IMG/VR virus record: IMGVR_UViG_3300028581_000069
Span: 1 to 48,424 of that record
Strand: one strand, 5' to 3'
Length of the DNA: 48,424 nt
DNA from: a virus
The first letter of the stretch is position 1. Each line of letters begins with the position of its first letter. The notes under the pieces are model-generated. The model made no database searches and was not told where the DNA came from. It saw only the letters and a list, made by a program, of their open reading frames with translations. Both the position numbers and the translations under genes were made by a program. Of this stretch, positions 40,452-48,424 are shown in pieces.

Positions 40452-41473
40452 ACATGGTCAGGATACCGGCGCAATCATGGAACCGGCTCTATTCGCGGGT
40501 GCGGTCCGCCCGTCCACGCGGCGGCAACGGAGTGGCCGTCCTAAGCACGCCCTCGGGGTCGCTCGTATCCGCCGACCCGACCGGCGGCTTCGAGCATCCT
40601 TGGAAACTCTCCGCCCGCTGGCAGGAGGAGCAATGGCGGGTGTTCGTGCGTCCGGGGTTTGTGAATGGCCTCGACGCCACGATTGCCACCCAGCGCGACG
40701 GCGAGCAGAAGGACGTGGGGCTCACCGACCCCGACCGGCCGTATCTGACACCGGGCTGGCGGAACCCGCTCGCGAGCCTCGGGATGGGGGCGTCGCTCGC
40801 GGGTGATCTCTTTTCCCTGCCCGCCGAAGGTTATCCAAAGTTCTTCGAGGCCCTCGGGGTTCGCCCGGCGGACCCGGGGAGCAGCCAATCCGCGCCCTAC
40901 GACCCGCAGTCGGAAGAGGAGCGCACCCGGGAACTGCGGGCCTGCGACATCGTGCTCGTGACGCCCCGAGTCGCCACCAACCAGAGCGTTCAAATCCACG
41001 ACCCGTTCTCCGAGTTCCAAACGGTCTCGATCTCGACCACGTTCAACGACAGCTACGCCCGCTCGGTGGACTCGAAGCACCGGTTGGTCGCCGTCGCAAA
41101 ATGGGAACCGCCCAAAGAACCGACCGCGATGGACCGGCTGATGGGCACCGCCGTCGAGCCGCAGACCGACGAGATCAAGATCGCCACGCTCTGGATGGTG
41201 TCGCCGCCGAACCCGGAAGGCGGCGAGGAAGCCGAGCCGGATGGCACATGGATTGCCTACCCGCAATACGACGTGTTCTGGAACCTCGCCCACGCGCCGA
41301 GGCGGGAGATCCCGACAAAACCGCCCGACCCGATCACGCTGCGGACCGGGCTCATCGGCGGATTGGCGGACGCGATCTTCGCGGCCCTGCTTGCCCCGGT
41401 GAACGACGCCTACAACCAGATTCATGCGTTCCTCAACGCCACCACATTCAAGGGGGAGTATTGGACGGCATGA
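40448..41473 (+). CDS. Tail-tip associated hypothetical protein (341 aa)
   Basis: It begins MNMVRIPAQSWNRLYSRVRSARPRGGNGVAV, like the previous protein's short helix followed by beta-rich domains. It contains DLFSLPAEGYPKFFEALGV and a Pro-rich acidic middle. Overlaps on both sides by ATGA show it belongs to the same virion operon. I cannot name a family. Confidence 0.55.
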   Translation: MNMVRIPAQSWNRLYSRVRSARPRGGNGVAVLSTPSGSLVSADPTGGFEHPWKLSARWQEEQWRVFVRPGFVNGLDATIATQRDGEQKDVGLTDPDRPYLTPGWRNPLASLGMGASLAGDLFSLPAEGYPKFFEALGVRPADPGSSQSAPYDPQSEEERTRELRACDIVLVTPRVATNQSVQIHDPFSEFQTVSISTTFNDSYARSVDSKHRLVAVAKWEPPKEPTAMDRLMGTAVEPQTDEIKIATLWMVSPPNPEGGEEAEPDGTWIAYPQYDVFWNLAHAPRREIPTKPPDPITLRTGLIGGLADAIFAALLAPVNDAYNQIHAFLNATTFKGEYWTA

Positions 41474-41649
41474 GCGGCCTCGACCCGAAAGAAAACCGGC
41501 AGGAACGGGAGCGAAAGAAAGCGGAGGAAAACAAACCGCCGCCGCTTAATCCGCCCTTCCCGTTCCGCGTAGTGGCGTTCGATCCGTGGACTTACGGGCT
41601 CCAGAACGACCCGCCGCCCATTGACACCGCGCCGACGTCGGCGCAATGA
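41470..41649 (+). CDS. Small Pro/charged hypothetical protein (59 aa)
   Basis: The sequence is highly charged and Pro-rich (KENRQERERKKAEENKPPPLNPPFPF). It fits between its neighbours by ATGA overlaps. No function is recognised. Confidence 0.5.
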   Translation: MSGLDPKENRQERERKKAEENKPPPLNPPFPFRVVAFDPWTYGLQNDPPPIDTAPTSAQ

Positions 41650-44018
41650 GCACCTTTCTTCTTCACGTCGATCTTTCCCGCCGCACCCTGATCACGCGGG
41701 ACGGCGGGACGTTCTCCATGCCCCAGCTCACCTTGGGTGACGCGGCGACCTTCGCTCTGCGGGCCTACGACCGCGACGCGAACAACGCGCTGGTCGAGCA
41801 AAAGCTCAACCTTCGCACGCTTCGCGCCTCGGTCGGGCCGGTGCTCGCTCCGCCAGCGGGCGGAACCTTCACGCTCCGGTTCGATCCGGCGAACGAGAGT
41901 GCCGCCATCCCGTTCGACGCGACCGCCGACGCGCTCCGACTGGCCCTCGCCACCTTGCCGGAAAGCACATCCCACCCGCTTCTCGAAGCACTGCCCTCCG
42001 CCGAGCCCGGATGCTGGCTCCTGCGGTTCGCCGATGCCGGTCCCGTGCCGCTCTCAGCGGGAACCAACCGGCTGCTGCCGCGATCTTTCGTCCGGGTCCG
42101 GGCGTTCGAGGACAACGGGCGGTGGTGGCACGAGCTGCGGCTCATCCAATCTCCGCTGGCCTTCACCGGCAGCCATGCGCGGGTGTTGCCGGAGGCACCG
42201 TCCGTGCGACGCATCCGCGCCGGTGCCCCGAGGGTGGAGGGAAGCTCGATCAACACGAACGAGGTCCAGGCGCTCTCCGTCCCGCAGGATTTCAGCGGCA
42301 CCTACTACCTCCAGTTCGACTACCGCAGCTCGCGCCTGATCGGGATCGAGGACGGACCCGAGCAAATCGCCGAAGCCATCAACGCCATGTGGACCGACGG
42401 GGCGACACGGTTTCTGGTCACGAACCCGGAGGTGAACAACGCCTACATCGAGTTCACCGGGCCGCTCGAAGCCGCCCCGTGGCCGCTCATGACGGTGTCG
42501 GTCCACACGTTCCGCGAAGGCGACATCACCTTTACACTCGACCTGAAAACCGCCGAACTCGCCTCCGCCCTGCGCGGTCAGGCTTCGGCCACCTTCCAGT
42601 ACGAGGTCGAGGCAGCGCTGGTGGACGACCCGGCAGACCTCGATGATCCGGGAGTCGCGGGCCGGATCGTCACGCTCTTCTCCGCGCCGGTCACCGTCAG
42701 CCGGGAGCAAATCTGGGAGGAACTGGCGAGCGTGCCACAGATCGACTGGCTCCGACCACCGCAGCCGAAAGATTACATCCCCTGGACGCCCGACCAGATC
42801 ATCACGGGCCAGCAACATTACCTCGGCGTGATCGGCGATGGGACGAGCCGCATCATCCACCTCGACCACATGCTGGGAACCAGCGCCCTCCATGTCTCGA
42901 TCCGTGAGAACGGCGGCACCGCCCGGCTGCTTCTCCCCTTGGAGTTCTCGGTCACGTTCCCATCCGACAACGAAGCGGAAATCTCGTTCCCAGATGAACT
43001 GCCGCCGCCTGCGGCGAACGCCTACGCCATCACGGTCACCGCCGCCGGGCCGAAGTCGGCATTTCAGGACCACCACCATTCCATCGGGCAGGTTGACGGG
43101 CTGGGGGATGCGCTGCTTGCGCTGGGTCTTCGGATCACGGCCATCGAGGACCTTCTGCCAGCGGTCAACCCGGCGGCGCAAACCGGTTCAGCGGGGGATT
43201 CCCTCGAAATCGAAATCCCCGACCGGATGGAGTTGTTCCCCGGAAAACTGGCCGACGGGGCCGATGCGGCCGCGGCTGAAAAGGACGCGAGCAAATTGCC
43301 GAAACCCGCCGGGCTGCTGCCCGCTATCCACGACGCGACCATCGAACCGATCACCGTCCCGCTCCCGTCCGCTTCCACAGGCGACGGCATGGTGTATCGC
43401 AACGACAGCGGTTCACCTCTCCTCGTTCCCGGCGGGCTCGGGCGGCGCGGCGGATATCTCGAAGCTGGCGGATTCGCGGGGAGCGACGGGCGGGTCTGGT
43501 ATCGGCTCGTGCGCGACGGGACCACGAATTCATTCTACCCCCTCGATTTCGAGAAGGAGCTATTCATGCTCCACATCAACGACCAGATGCTCCGGGCGGG
43601 AGCGAAGTTCACGCTCGAATTCAAGCTGGCCCTGCGCCTCTTCAACTCGACAACCCGCGCCCAATACCTCCTGCGGATCGACGTGGGCAGTGCGCCCGGA
43701 CAAAGCACACCGTCGCCCACGGGCGAGAACCTGGAAAACGTGACGTGGGTGGCTAACCCGCTCCTCTCCCAACGGATCATCCTCTCGGGCCTGAAAATTA
43801 CCCACCGGTTCGGGGCGTCGGTGCGCCGAGACATTAACGGCGACCTGCATGCGGACAAGATGACCTACGGCAACTGGACCGCCGCCGCCGTCATCCCGCC
43901 CTCGGCAAGTTTCGCCCTCCGCACCCGGCTCATCGCCTTTGACACCGAGAACTCGGTCAAGGGCGCGAAGGGCACGGTCTTCCTCGAACTCAAGGACGCC
44001 AAAGCCCAGGTCGCCTGA
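41646..44018 (+). CDS. Large virion protein, probable tail fibre or tip (790 aa)
   Basis: The 790-residue protein is beta-rich with repeated short domains (GTFTLRFDPANESAAIPFDATADALRLAL; GTYYLQFDYRSSRLIGIEDGPEQIAEAI), a layout of extended fibre or baseplate proteins. Its position after the tail-tip genes supports this. The ATG overlaps the preceding stop. No enzymatic motif is seen. Confidence 0.6.
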   Translation: MSTFLLHVDLSRRTLITRDGGTFSMPQLTLGDAATFALRAYDRDANNALVEQKLNLRTLRASVGPVLAPPAGGTFTLRFDPANESAAIPFDATADALRLALATLPESTSHPLLEALPSAEPGCWLLRFADAGPVPLSAGTNRLLPRSFVRVRAFEDNGRWWHELRLIQSPLAFTGSHARVLPEAPSVRRIRAGAPRVEGSSINTNEVQALSVPQDFSGTYYLQFDYRSSRLIGIEDGPEQIAEAINAMWTDGATRFLVTNPEVNNAYIEFTGPLEAAPWPLMTVSVHTFREGDITFTLDLKTAELASALRGQASATFQYEVEAALVDDPADLDDPGVAGRIVTLFSAPVTVSREQIWEELASVPQIDWLRPPQPKDYIPWTPDQIITGQQHYLGVIGDGTSRIIHLDHMLGTSALHVSIRENGGTARLLLPLEFSVTFPSDNEAEISFPDELPPPAANAYAITVTAAGPKSAFQDHHHSIGQVDGLGDALLALGLRITAIEDLLPAVNPAAQTGSAGDSLEIEIPDRMELFPGKLADGADAAAAEKDASKLPKPAGLLPAIHDATIEPITVPLPSASTGDGMVYRNDSGSPLLVPGGLGRRGGYLEAGGFAGSDGRVWYRLVRDGTTNSFYPLDFEKELFMLHINDQMLRAGAKFTLEFKLALRLFNSTTRAQYLLRIDVGSAPGQSTPSPTGENLENVTWVANPLLSQRIILSGLKITHRFGASVRRDINGDLHADKMTYGNWTAAAVIPPSASFALRTRLIAFDTENSVKGAKGTVFLELKDAKAQVA

Positions 44019-44029
44019 CATCCATCGCC

Positions 44030-44806
44030 ATGCCCGCACCCGTCATTGACCCCACCACCTCAATCCTTGGCTACCGCCAGTGGCTCTACTGGGAATACCA
44101 GCCCTACGCATCAAACGCGCCCACCTCGTGGGCATGCACCGGTCTGCCTCCCGGCATGAGCGTCAACGCCACCACGGGCAAGATTTCCGGCGCGGGCACG
44201 GTGCCGGGCATCTTCCAGGCGAGCCTTACGGCAACCAACGCGAGCGGCACCTCCAGCCCGCTGGTCCTGACCATCGGCATCGAGGAGAGCGCGATCCTCG
44301 CCAATTCGGCCGCCGATCTCACGGTCGATCTTCGCAGCGGAACGGTGGTCGGAACCTCGACCTCCTCGTCAGGATCATCTTCTTCTACCACCGCCCAAGC
44401 CGTTCTCTACGCAAAGGAAAACGACGATTACCTGCTTGTGGTCCGTTTCCAGAAAGCCGGGTCCTACATCGACCTCAACGTCGTGAGCCTCAAGCTCGGC
44501 CTGAAAGAACTCGAACCGGAGAACATCGTCGTGATCGGCGGAGGGGCGACCTCGGATGTGGATTTCAAGAAGTTCGGGAGCGGAAGTGGGGCGTATTACG
44601 TGATCCCGGTCAGCTTCAAGGGCGACGCGCTCGCCTCCGCTCTTTCCAACTACGAGGAGGATTACGGGACGGTCTTCAACGCGCTGGCGGAACTCGAATG
44701 GATCGAGGACGCGAACTGGGCAGGCGTCGGCCCCGCCCAACTGCGACGCACGTCGCGGACATTCTGGATCACCGTCGAGCGGGATCTGATCAGCGAAAAC
44801 GGGTGA
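44030..44806 (+). CDS. Ig-like domain virion protein
   Basis: The 258-residue protein contains a He_PIG/Ig-like domain: WACTGLPPGMSVNATTGKISGAGTVPGIFQASLTATNASG (residues 35-75). Such domains decorate tail fibres and capsids and bind cell-surface sugars weakly. A Ser/Thr linker (STSSSGSSSSTT) separates a second domain of unknown fold. Confidence 0.7.
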   Translation: MPAPVIDPTTSILGYRQWLYWEYQPYASNAPTSWACTGLPPGMSVNATTGKISGAGTVPGIFQASLTATNASGTSSPLVLTIGIEESAILANSAADLTVDLRSGTVVGTSTSSSGSSSSTTAQAVLYAKENDDYLLVVRFQKAGSYIDLNVVSLKLGLKELEPENIVVIGGGATSDVDFKKFGSGSGAYYVIPVSFKGDALASALSNYEEDYGTVFNALAELEWIEDANWAGVGPAQLRRTSRTFWITVERDLISENG

Positions 44807-44810
44807 CGCC

Positions 44811-45137
44811 ATGTGGAACCTCGACTGGTGGAAAGCGCGCAGATTCGCCTACGCCGGAACCCCGGTGCGCCGGGCGGCGTGGGCCGACAAATGGATCGTG
44901 TTCAAGCGCGGGTTGGTCTGGGTGACATCGACCGGATCGAGCCGCGTGGCAGAGGCCGAAGACTTCGGGCCCGACGACTTCCGCGCGGGCGACTGGACGA
45001 CCCAGCCTCCGGGGCTCCAGTGCGACGCGCTCACTCCCACCCAGGAGGAGCTTCCGCCCGCGCCGCCTTGGGCCGGAAATGAAACCTTCGGCGACGGGGT
45101 CATCGCCCCGCCGCCCGCGCCGTTCTACATCCAATGA
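44811..45137 (+). CDS. DUF2829/Tad2-like domain protein, copy 1
   Basis: The 108-residue protein has WWKARRFAYAGTPVRRAAWADKWIVFKRGLVWV and ends its core with DFRAGDWTT. The G-x-x-V-R-R-x-x-W...DW pattern is that of DUF2829, the fold of the Thoeris anti-defence protein Tad2, which sequesters cyclic nucleotide signals. Such domains also occur as small phage virion-region proteins. It has a Pro-rich tail. Its neighbour is a paralogue. The anti-defence role is not shown. Confidence 0.5.
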   Translation: MWNLDWWKARRFAYAGTPVRRAAWADKWIVFKRGLVWVTSTGSSRVAEAEDFGPDDFRAGDWTTQPPGLQCDALTPTQEELPPAPPWAGNETFGDGVIAPPPAPFYIQ

Positions 45138-45550
45138 TCGCCCGCTCGAACATGACGTGGCCGGAAGCCCGGGCGCTCGCCAAAGAGGGAGTCCATGTCC
45201 GCCGGGCGGGTTGGTCCGGGAAATGGATCATCTATTGGCGCGGCATCGCGTGGCTGGTCACCCCGACCGAGTCCCGCGTGGTCGAGTCCGCGGACTGGAG
45301 CGCGGAGGAGTTTCGGGCCGCCGACTGGACGACGATCCCGAACGAATTGGAGGATTGCCCGCCCCCACCGCCTCCGCCGCCGGAAACTGGAGCGTGCTGT
45401 ATCAATGGGGCGTGCTCGATCCTGACCGCATCGGCGTGTGCGGCTGCGGGTGGCACATATTACGGGGACGGGACTGTCTGCACGGCAACCACCTGCGGAT
45501 CAGAGCCACCTCCACCTCCACCTCCACCTCCGCCACCGCCACCGCCTTGA
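45134..45550 (+). CDS. DUF2829/Tad2-like domain protein, copy 2, truncated at the chimeric junction
   Basis: The 138-residue frame has MTWPEARALAKEGVHVRRAGWSGKWIIYWRG and EFRAADWTTIPNELED, aligning closely to the previous protein. A Cys-rich segment follows (GACCINGACSILTASACAAAGG). It then runs into the poly-Pro stretch encoded by the CCNCCN run where the contig changes to AT-rich DNA. The true C-terminus is probably elsewhere. Confidence 0.55.
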   Translation: MIARSNMTWPEARALAKEGVHVRRAGWSGKWIIYWRGIAWLVTPTESRVVESADWSAEEFRAADWTTIPNELEDCPPPPPPPPETGACCINGACSILTASACAAAGGTYYGDGTVCTATTCGSEPPPPPPPPPPPPPP

Positions 45551-46599
45551 ATCGGTCCCATATAGGGAAAAAAAGGCGGATAGTAGTGATGATGTCTTCC
45601 GTGGTGATAGTCGTCATCGTGATGATAACGATGATGATGTGGATGATGATGATGGAGGGCATGAATTACACGTTCGGTTTGTAAATCATTACGAATATTA
45701 TCATTATTATATCCATTGATAAGATTACGAGTTTCATTATTATCTTTGATGATTGATATTTTGATATCATTACCAATATCAGAAATCTTTTGTTCTAATC
45801 CAAGACGATTTTTAGCAGCTTCTATTTGAACATTTGCATAATTATCAGCGGCTTGTTTGCTTAAATTCATTTCGCTACGATCAATACTTTTATCTAAAGC
45901 GGCATGAACTTTTAATAATTCGATCATATTAGCATTATGATGATTATCAGCTAAACGACCTAAACTATTTTCAACTTTGAGTAAATCATTATTCATATTA
46001 TGAAAATTGCGTTCAGTTTGTAAATGATAATCACCAATGCGTCTTTCTAAATTTTGATTTTGAGTTGAATTAAAAAGACGAGTTTCACCAAAATTACGTT
46101 CAGTAATTATTCCAGAGTCTTTGATACTAGTATTTAATAAACTATTATTTTGATTTAAAAGAGATGCTAAATTATTACCAATTCTTTCAGAAGTTAATAA
46201 ATTAGCAGCTCCGTTACGATCAGTTGCATTAATATTATCAGATCCGATTCTTTCTAATGAATGACTTAAAATAGAACCTACACGATCAACAGCACCAACA
46301 GCAGCAGCACCATTTCTTTCAGTTGATGATAATTGAGTTGCAGCAGTTCCTTGAATTGAATCTTTAAGAGTAGAACCAATATTAGCGAGATTTTGAGTTA
46401 TAAACGCATTATTCATATTTGCTAAATGTTCGCTTCTTTGATTTTCACTCGAAAGACTTTGCATTAAAGCGTTTAAATTTCTCTCAGAAGCAGCTCGAAG
46501 AGTATCTGAAATATTTCGTTGTGAATCAATTAAAGTAGATGTTTGATTCGCATTATTTAAAATTCCTAACATTGCATCAACAGATCCCATCCCGTTCAT
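45460..46599 (-). CDS. Giant-virus repeat-rich protein (ERN/ERxG repeats), chimeric C-terminus
   Basis: The 379-residue frame is genuine from 46599 to about 45550 and then runs into phage DNA. It is rich in Asn/Ser/Glu and has recurring TERNG, ERIG, DRNG and ERNF units, in a long helical pattern, followed by a His/Tyr-rich stretch (ALHHHHPHHHRYHH) and poly-Gly. Proteins with repeated ERNG units occur in giant viruses, as I recall, though I cannot name the family. The true C-terminus is missing here. Confidence 0.65.
   Translation of the reverse strand: MNGMGSVDAMLGILNNANQTSTLIDSQRNISDTLRAASERNLNALMQSLSSENQRSEHLANMNNAFITQNLANIGSTLKDSIQGTAATQLSSTERNGAAAVGAVDRVGSILSHSLERIGSDNINATDRNGAANLLTSERIGNNLASLLNQNNSLLNTSIKDSGIITERNFGETRLFNSTQNQNLERRIGDYHLQTERNFHNMNNDLLKVENSLGRLADNHHNANMIELLKVHAALDKSIDRSEMNLSKQAADNYANVQIEAAKNRLGLEQKISDIGNDIKISIIKDNNETRNLINGYNNDNIRNDLQTERVIHALHHHHPHHHRYHHDDDYHHGRHHHYYPPFFPYMGPIQGGGGGGGGGGGGGGSDPQVVAVQTVPSP
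45506..45546. other. Chimeric contig junction in a CCNCCN run
   Basis: Base composition changes abruptly from GC-rich to strongly AT-rich across this low-complexity tract. Plus-strand reading is poly-Pro (phage gene) and minus-strand reading is poly-Gly (viral gene), so both sides naturally carry similar repeats. No phage gene continues to the right and no viral gene to the left. Confidence 0.85.
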
Positions 46600-46702
46600 C
46601 TGTTTCTATTATGAATCTTATATATTAAATAAAAAATAAATATAAATAAAAATCTATGATAAGACATATAAACAAATAAACAAATAAACAAATAAAATAA
46701 AA
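46600..46702. other. AT-rich divergent intergenic region
   Basis: This 103-bp spacer is almost entirely A/T with AACAAATAAACAAATAAAC repeats just before the ClpP-like start. I see no bacterial promoter or Shine-Dalgarno, and no clear AAAATTGA-type early promoter of mimiviruses. Confidence 0.5.
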
Positions 46703-47386
46703 ATGCTAAGAAAAACTTATTGGGGTTCTTCAAAAAAAACTAATAAAAGAAAAAGAGAAGCAACTAATGATAATAGCGACAGTGATGAAAGCACCAGTGA
46801 TAATAATATTACTAAAATACCAATCATTATCTCTAAAAATAATAGTAATACGCTTTATTCAGATTTCAATCATATCTATTTTAATAATGATATCACCACA
46901 TATAGTGCTTTTGAGCTAAATAAGGAATTACGAGCAGTTGAGAGTAAAATAAAGACTTTGAGTGTTTCATTAGGTATTAAAACAGAACCTATTTATCTTC
47001 ATTTAACAACAGATGGAGGACTTATTTATTCAGCATTATCAATTATTGATTGTATTAAAAATCTTTCATTACCTGTTTATACAGTAATTGATGGTTTTGT
47101 TGCGTCAGCTGGAACTCTTATTTCACTTGCAGGTGAAAAAAGATTTATGAATAAAAATGCTTATATGCTAATTCATGAATTACGAGGTGGTATGTGGGGT
47201 AAGATGTCAGAAGTAGATGAAGAATATTCAAATTTAAAGAAATTGATGAAACACATTTCAAGAATTTATACACAAAAAACAAATATTGATAAAAATGAAA
47301 TTGAAACAATTCTTAAAAAAGATGTCATTTGGAATCTCAGAGATTGTATTAAAAATGGCTTAGTTGATGAAGTCTATTCTCCTTAA
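46703..47386 (+). CDS. ClpP-like serine protease (giant virus)
   Basis: The 227-residue protein has an N-terminal Lys/Ser/Asp-rich extension (~40 residues) and a ClpP fold: LTTDGGLIYSALSIIDCIKNL, catalytic Ser135 in GFVASAGTLISLAG, His158 in MLIHELRGGM, and Asp207 in KKDVIWNLRDCIKNGLVDEV. The triad order and spacing match ClpP. Codon use is strongly AT-biased, unlike the phage. ClpP-like proteins are known in some giant viruses. No Clp ATPase is visible. Confidence 0.85.
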   Translation: MLRKTYWGSSKKTNKRKREATNDNSDSDESTSDNNITKIPIIISKNNSNTLYSDFNHIYFNNDITTYSAFELNKELRAVESKIKTLSVSLGIKTEPIYLHLTTDGGLIYSALSIIDCIKNLSLPVYTVIDGFVASAGTLISLAGEKRFMNKNAYMLIHELRGGMWGKMSEVDEEYSNLKKLMKHISRIYTQKTNIDKNEIETILKKDVIWNLRDCIKNGLVDEVYSP

Positions 47387-48240
47387 ATCTCTTTCTTTTT
47401 TAAAGATATATAATAAAACTTATTTAATATATCTTTTTCATACATTTCTAAAAACTGTATCTTTCTTTTTTCGATATATATAAAGAAATCTTTGATTTTC
47501 TTCATGATATTAATAGCAACAATTCTCGCAATTATTTCTTTTATTTTCGGTTTCTTGGAATTCTCAAGTAATTTAACAATCTTTTCAAGAATTAAAGGAA
47601 ACTTCTTTTTTAATGGATTTGATGCTAAAAATTCTACCAATAATTGTTTTATTTTAACATCTGATAATAAAGATGAAATCATTGTAATATATTTATTTAA
47701 TTGTTTAAAATTCATATATAATTCATTAAATTTCTCATCATTAGTTTTAAAATCTCCTAATTCATTTGATTCGATTGTTAATGCTTGATCTTCGACTTTA
47801 AAGAAGTCATTTAAGAAATTTGTAGGAAATGGACTATAAACATTCGTAATATCTTTATTATCTTTAAAATTTCGCAAGTTAAATAATAAAAATTTCAATT
47901 TCTTTATAATAGAATTATTGATCTTTTTATAATTTTCAAAATTTTTAAAAGTTCCTTGTGTTGATATAAAATAATTATCATTTATATAGAAATATAATAC
48001 TTTGACTAATTCAACAATCTTATTATAATTCTTTACTTGAACTTCTGCAAGAATACTAACAGTCATTTTCATAAGTTTATCATATCGTTTCTTTAATTCT
48101 TTTGTTATTACTGCCTTATTTACTCCCTTCTTTAAATCATATTTTTCAATTTCTATATCAATCTCGCGAATATCATCTATCACTAAATCTACTATTATTT
48201 GATTTACATTTCCTAAAAGAATTTGTAATTTATCGTCCAT
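47383..48240 (-). CDS. Unknown giant-virus protein, Lys/Ile/Asn-rich, helical
   Basis: The ~285-residue protein starting at 48240 (MDDKLQILLGNVNQII) is probable; a further upstream ATG at 48318 would add a hydrophobic leader whose codons lie in the divergent promoter. It is almost all alpha-helical with lysine and isoleucine. No family is recognised. Its 3' end overlaps the ClpP-like gene by four bases. Confidence 0.6.
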   Translation of the reverse strand: MDDKLQILLGNVNQIIVDLVIDDIREIDIEIEKYDLKKGVNKAVITKELKKRYDKLMKMTVSILAEVQVKNYNKIVELVKVLYFYINDNYFISTQGTFKNFENYKKINNSIIKKLKFLLFNLRNFKDNKDITNVYSPFPTNFLNDFFKVEDQALTIESNELGDFKTNDEKFNELYMNFKQLNKYITMISSLLSDVKIKQLLVEFLASNPLKKKFPLILEKIVKLLENSKKPKIKEIIARIVAINIMKKIKDFFIYIEKRKIQFLEMYEKDILNKFYYISLKKKEI

Positions 48241-48281
48241 TATTCTATTTAAACATAATATAATAATGATTATTCGTGTAA

Positions 48282-48424
48282 ATGGAAAAATTTTATAACG
48301 ATTGGCAAACTCATTCAAATTATTGGTTTAATCAATTTGATGGTTTTGATAAATATATATCAAATAATTATGGATATTTAATTGATGATTATAATTATCA
48401 AAAAGATGGTAATCCAATTATCGG
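48282..48424 (+). CDS. Unknown giant-virus protein, partial (right edge)
   Basis: From ATG 48282 the frame reads MEKFYNDWQTHSNYWFNQF and remains open to the end, 47 codons. The DWQ..YWFNQFDGFDKYI pattern is reminiscent of the DUF924 start (xxFWFxxLxxFDxxI). The gene is incomplete. Confidence 0.4.
   Translation, partial: MEKFYNDWQTHSNYWFNQFDGFDKYISNNYGYLIDDYNYQKDGNPII

Noticed and set aside
45460-45660. A His/Pro/Gly-rich phage-virus fusion protein as a real product
   Set aside because: It spans the chimeric junction, so its C-terminal part is phage DNA read in antisense.

Overview
The window is two unrelated pieces of DNA joined at about position 45,506-45,546. Positions 1 to ~45,500 are a GC-rich, tightly packed tailed-phage or prophage genome: most genes overlap by ATGA/GTGA start-stop junctions. 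The last ~2.9 kb is strongly AT-rich, lacks bacterial ribosome-binding sites, and looks like a protist-infecting giant virus (nucleocytoplasmic large DNA virus) fragment. The join lies in a CCNCCN low-complexity run that is poly-Pro on the phage strand and poly-Gly on the virus strand, so a metagenome assembly chimera is by far the likeliest explanation.

Phage part, left to right. (1) 1-1361: lysogeny-type switch, with ImmA-like protease and XRE repressor facing left, an operator region, and a small HTH gene facing right. (2) 1351-7295: recombination and replication block: Sak4-like RecA-fold ATPase, Cas4/RecB-type nuclease, DUF669 protein, superfamily 2 helicase and a primase-helicase. (3) 7285-10,001: small accessory genes, including an LmbU-like regulator and a PD-(D/E)XK endonuclease. 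(4) A left-facing accessory operon (12,750 to 9,941, with a minimal DNA ligase) and a right-facing one (13,024 onward, with RadC-like and clamp-loader-like proteins) diverge from an unusual inverted-duplicated control region. (5) 16,147-19,581: two ParB-domain proteins, one fused to a methyltransferase-like domain, a HAD-like protein and a clear CmoA (carboxy-SAM synthase) homologue; I infer a nucleic-acid modification module.

(6) 19,605-31,834 and 37,574-45,550: lambda-like virion genes (small and large terminase, lysis genes, gpW-like protein, portal, S49 protease/scaffold, capsid, connectors, tail chaperone with a -1 frameshift at CCCAAAC, tape measure, tail-tip and fibre-like proteins, and two tandem DUF2829/Tad2-like proteins). 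(7) Between the tail morphogenesis gene and the tape measure sits a left-facing 5.6-kb cassette of two dynamin-like GTPase genes (584 and 1,283 aa, three GTPase domains), flanked by direct copies of the 3' end of the interrupted tail gene. Its size and architecture match the Eleos (LeoA/LeoBC) anti-phage system, so this looks like a phage-borne defence cassette.

No integrase is visible. The phage host cannot be fixed from sequence alone; a GC-rich bacterium such as a verrucomicrobial or proteobacterial lineage is a guess. Many late genes share a start-proximal motif, TTGACR followed by 13 nt and then the start codon. The giant-virus part holds a repeat-rich filament-like protein, a ClpP-like protease with an intact catalytic triad, an unknown lysine/isoleucine-rich protein and the start of another gene.
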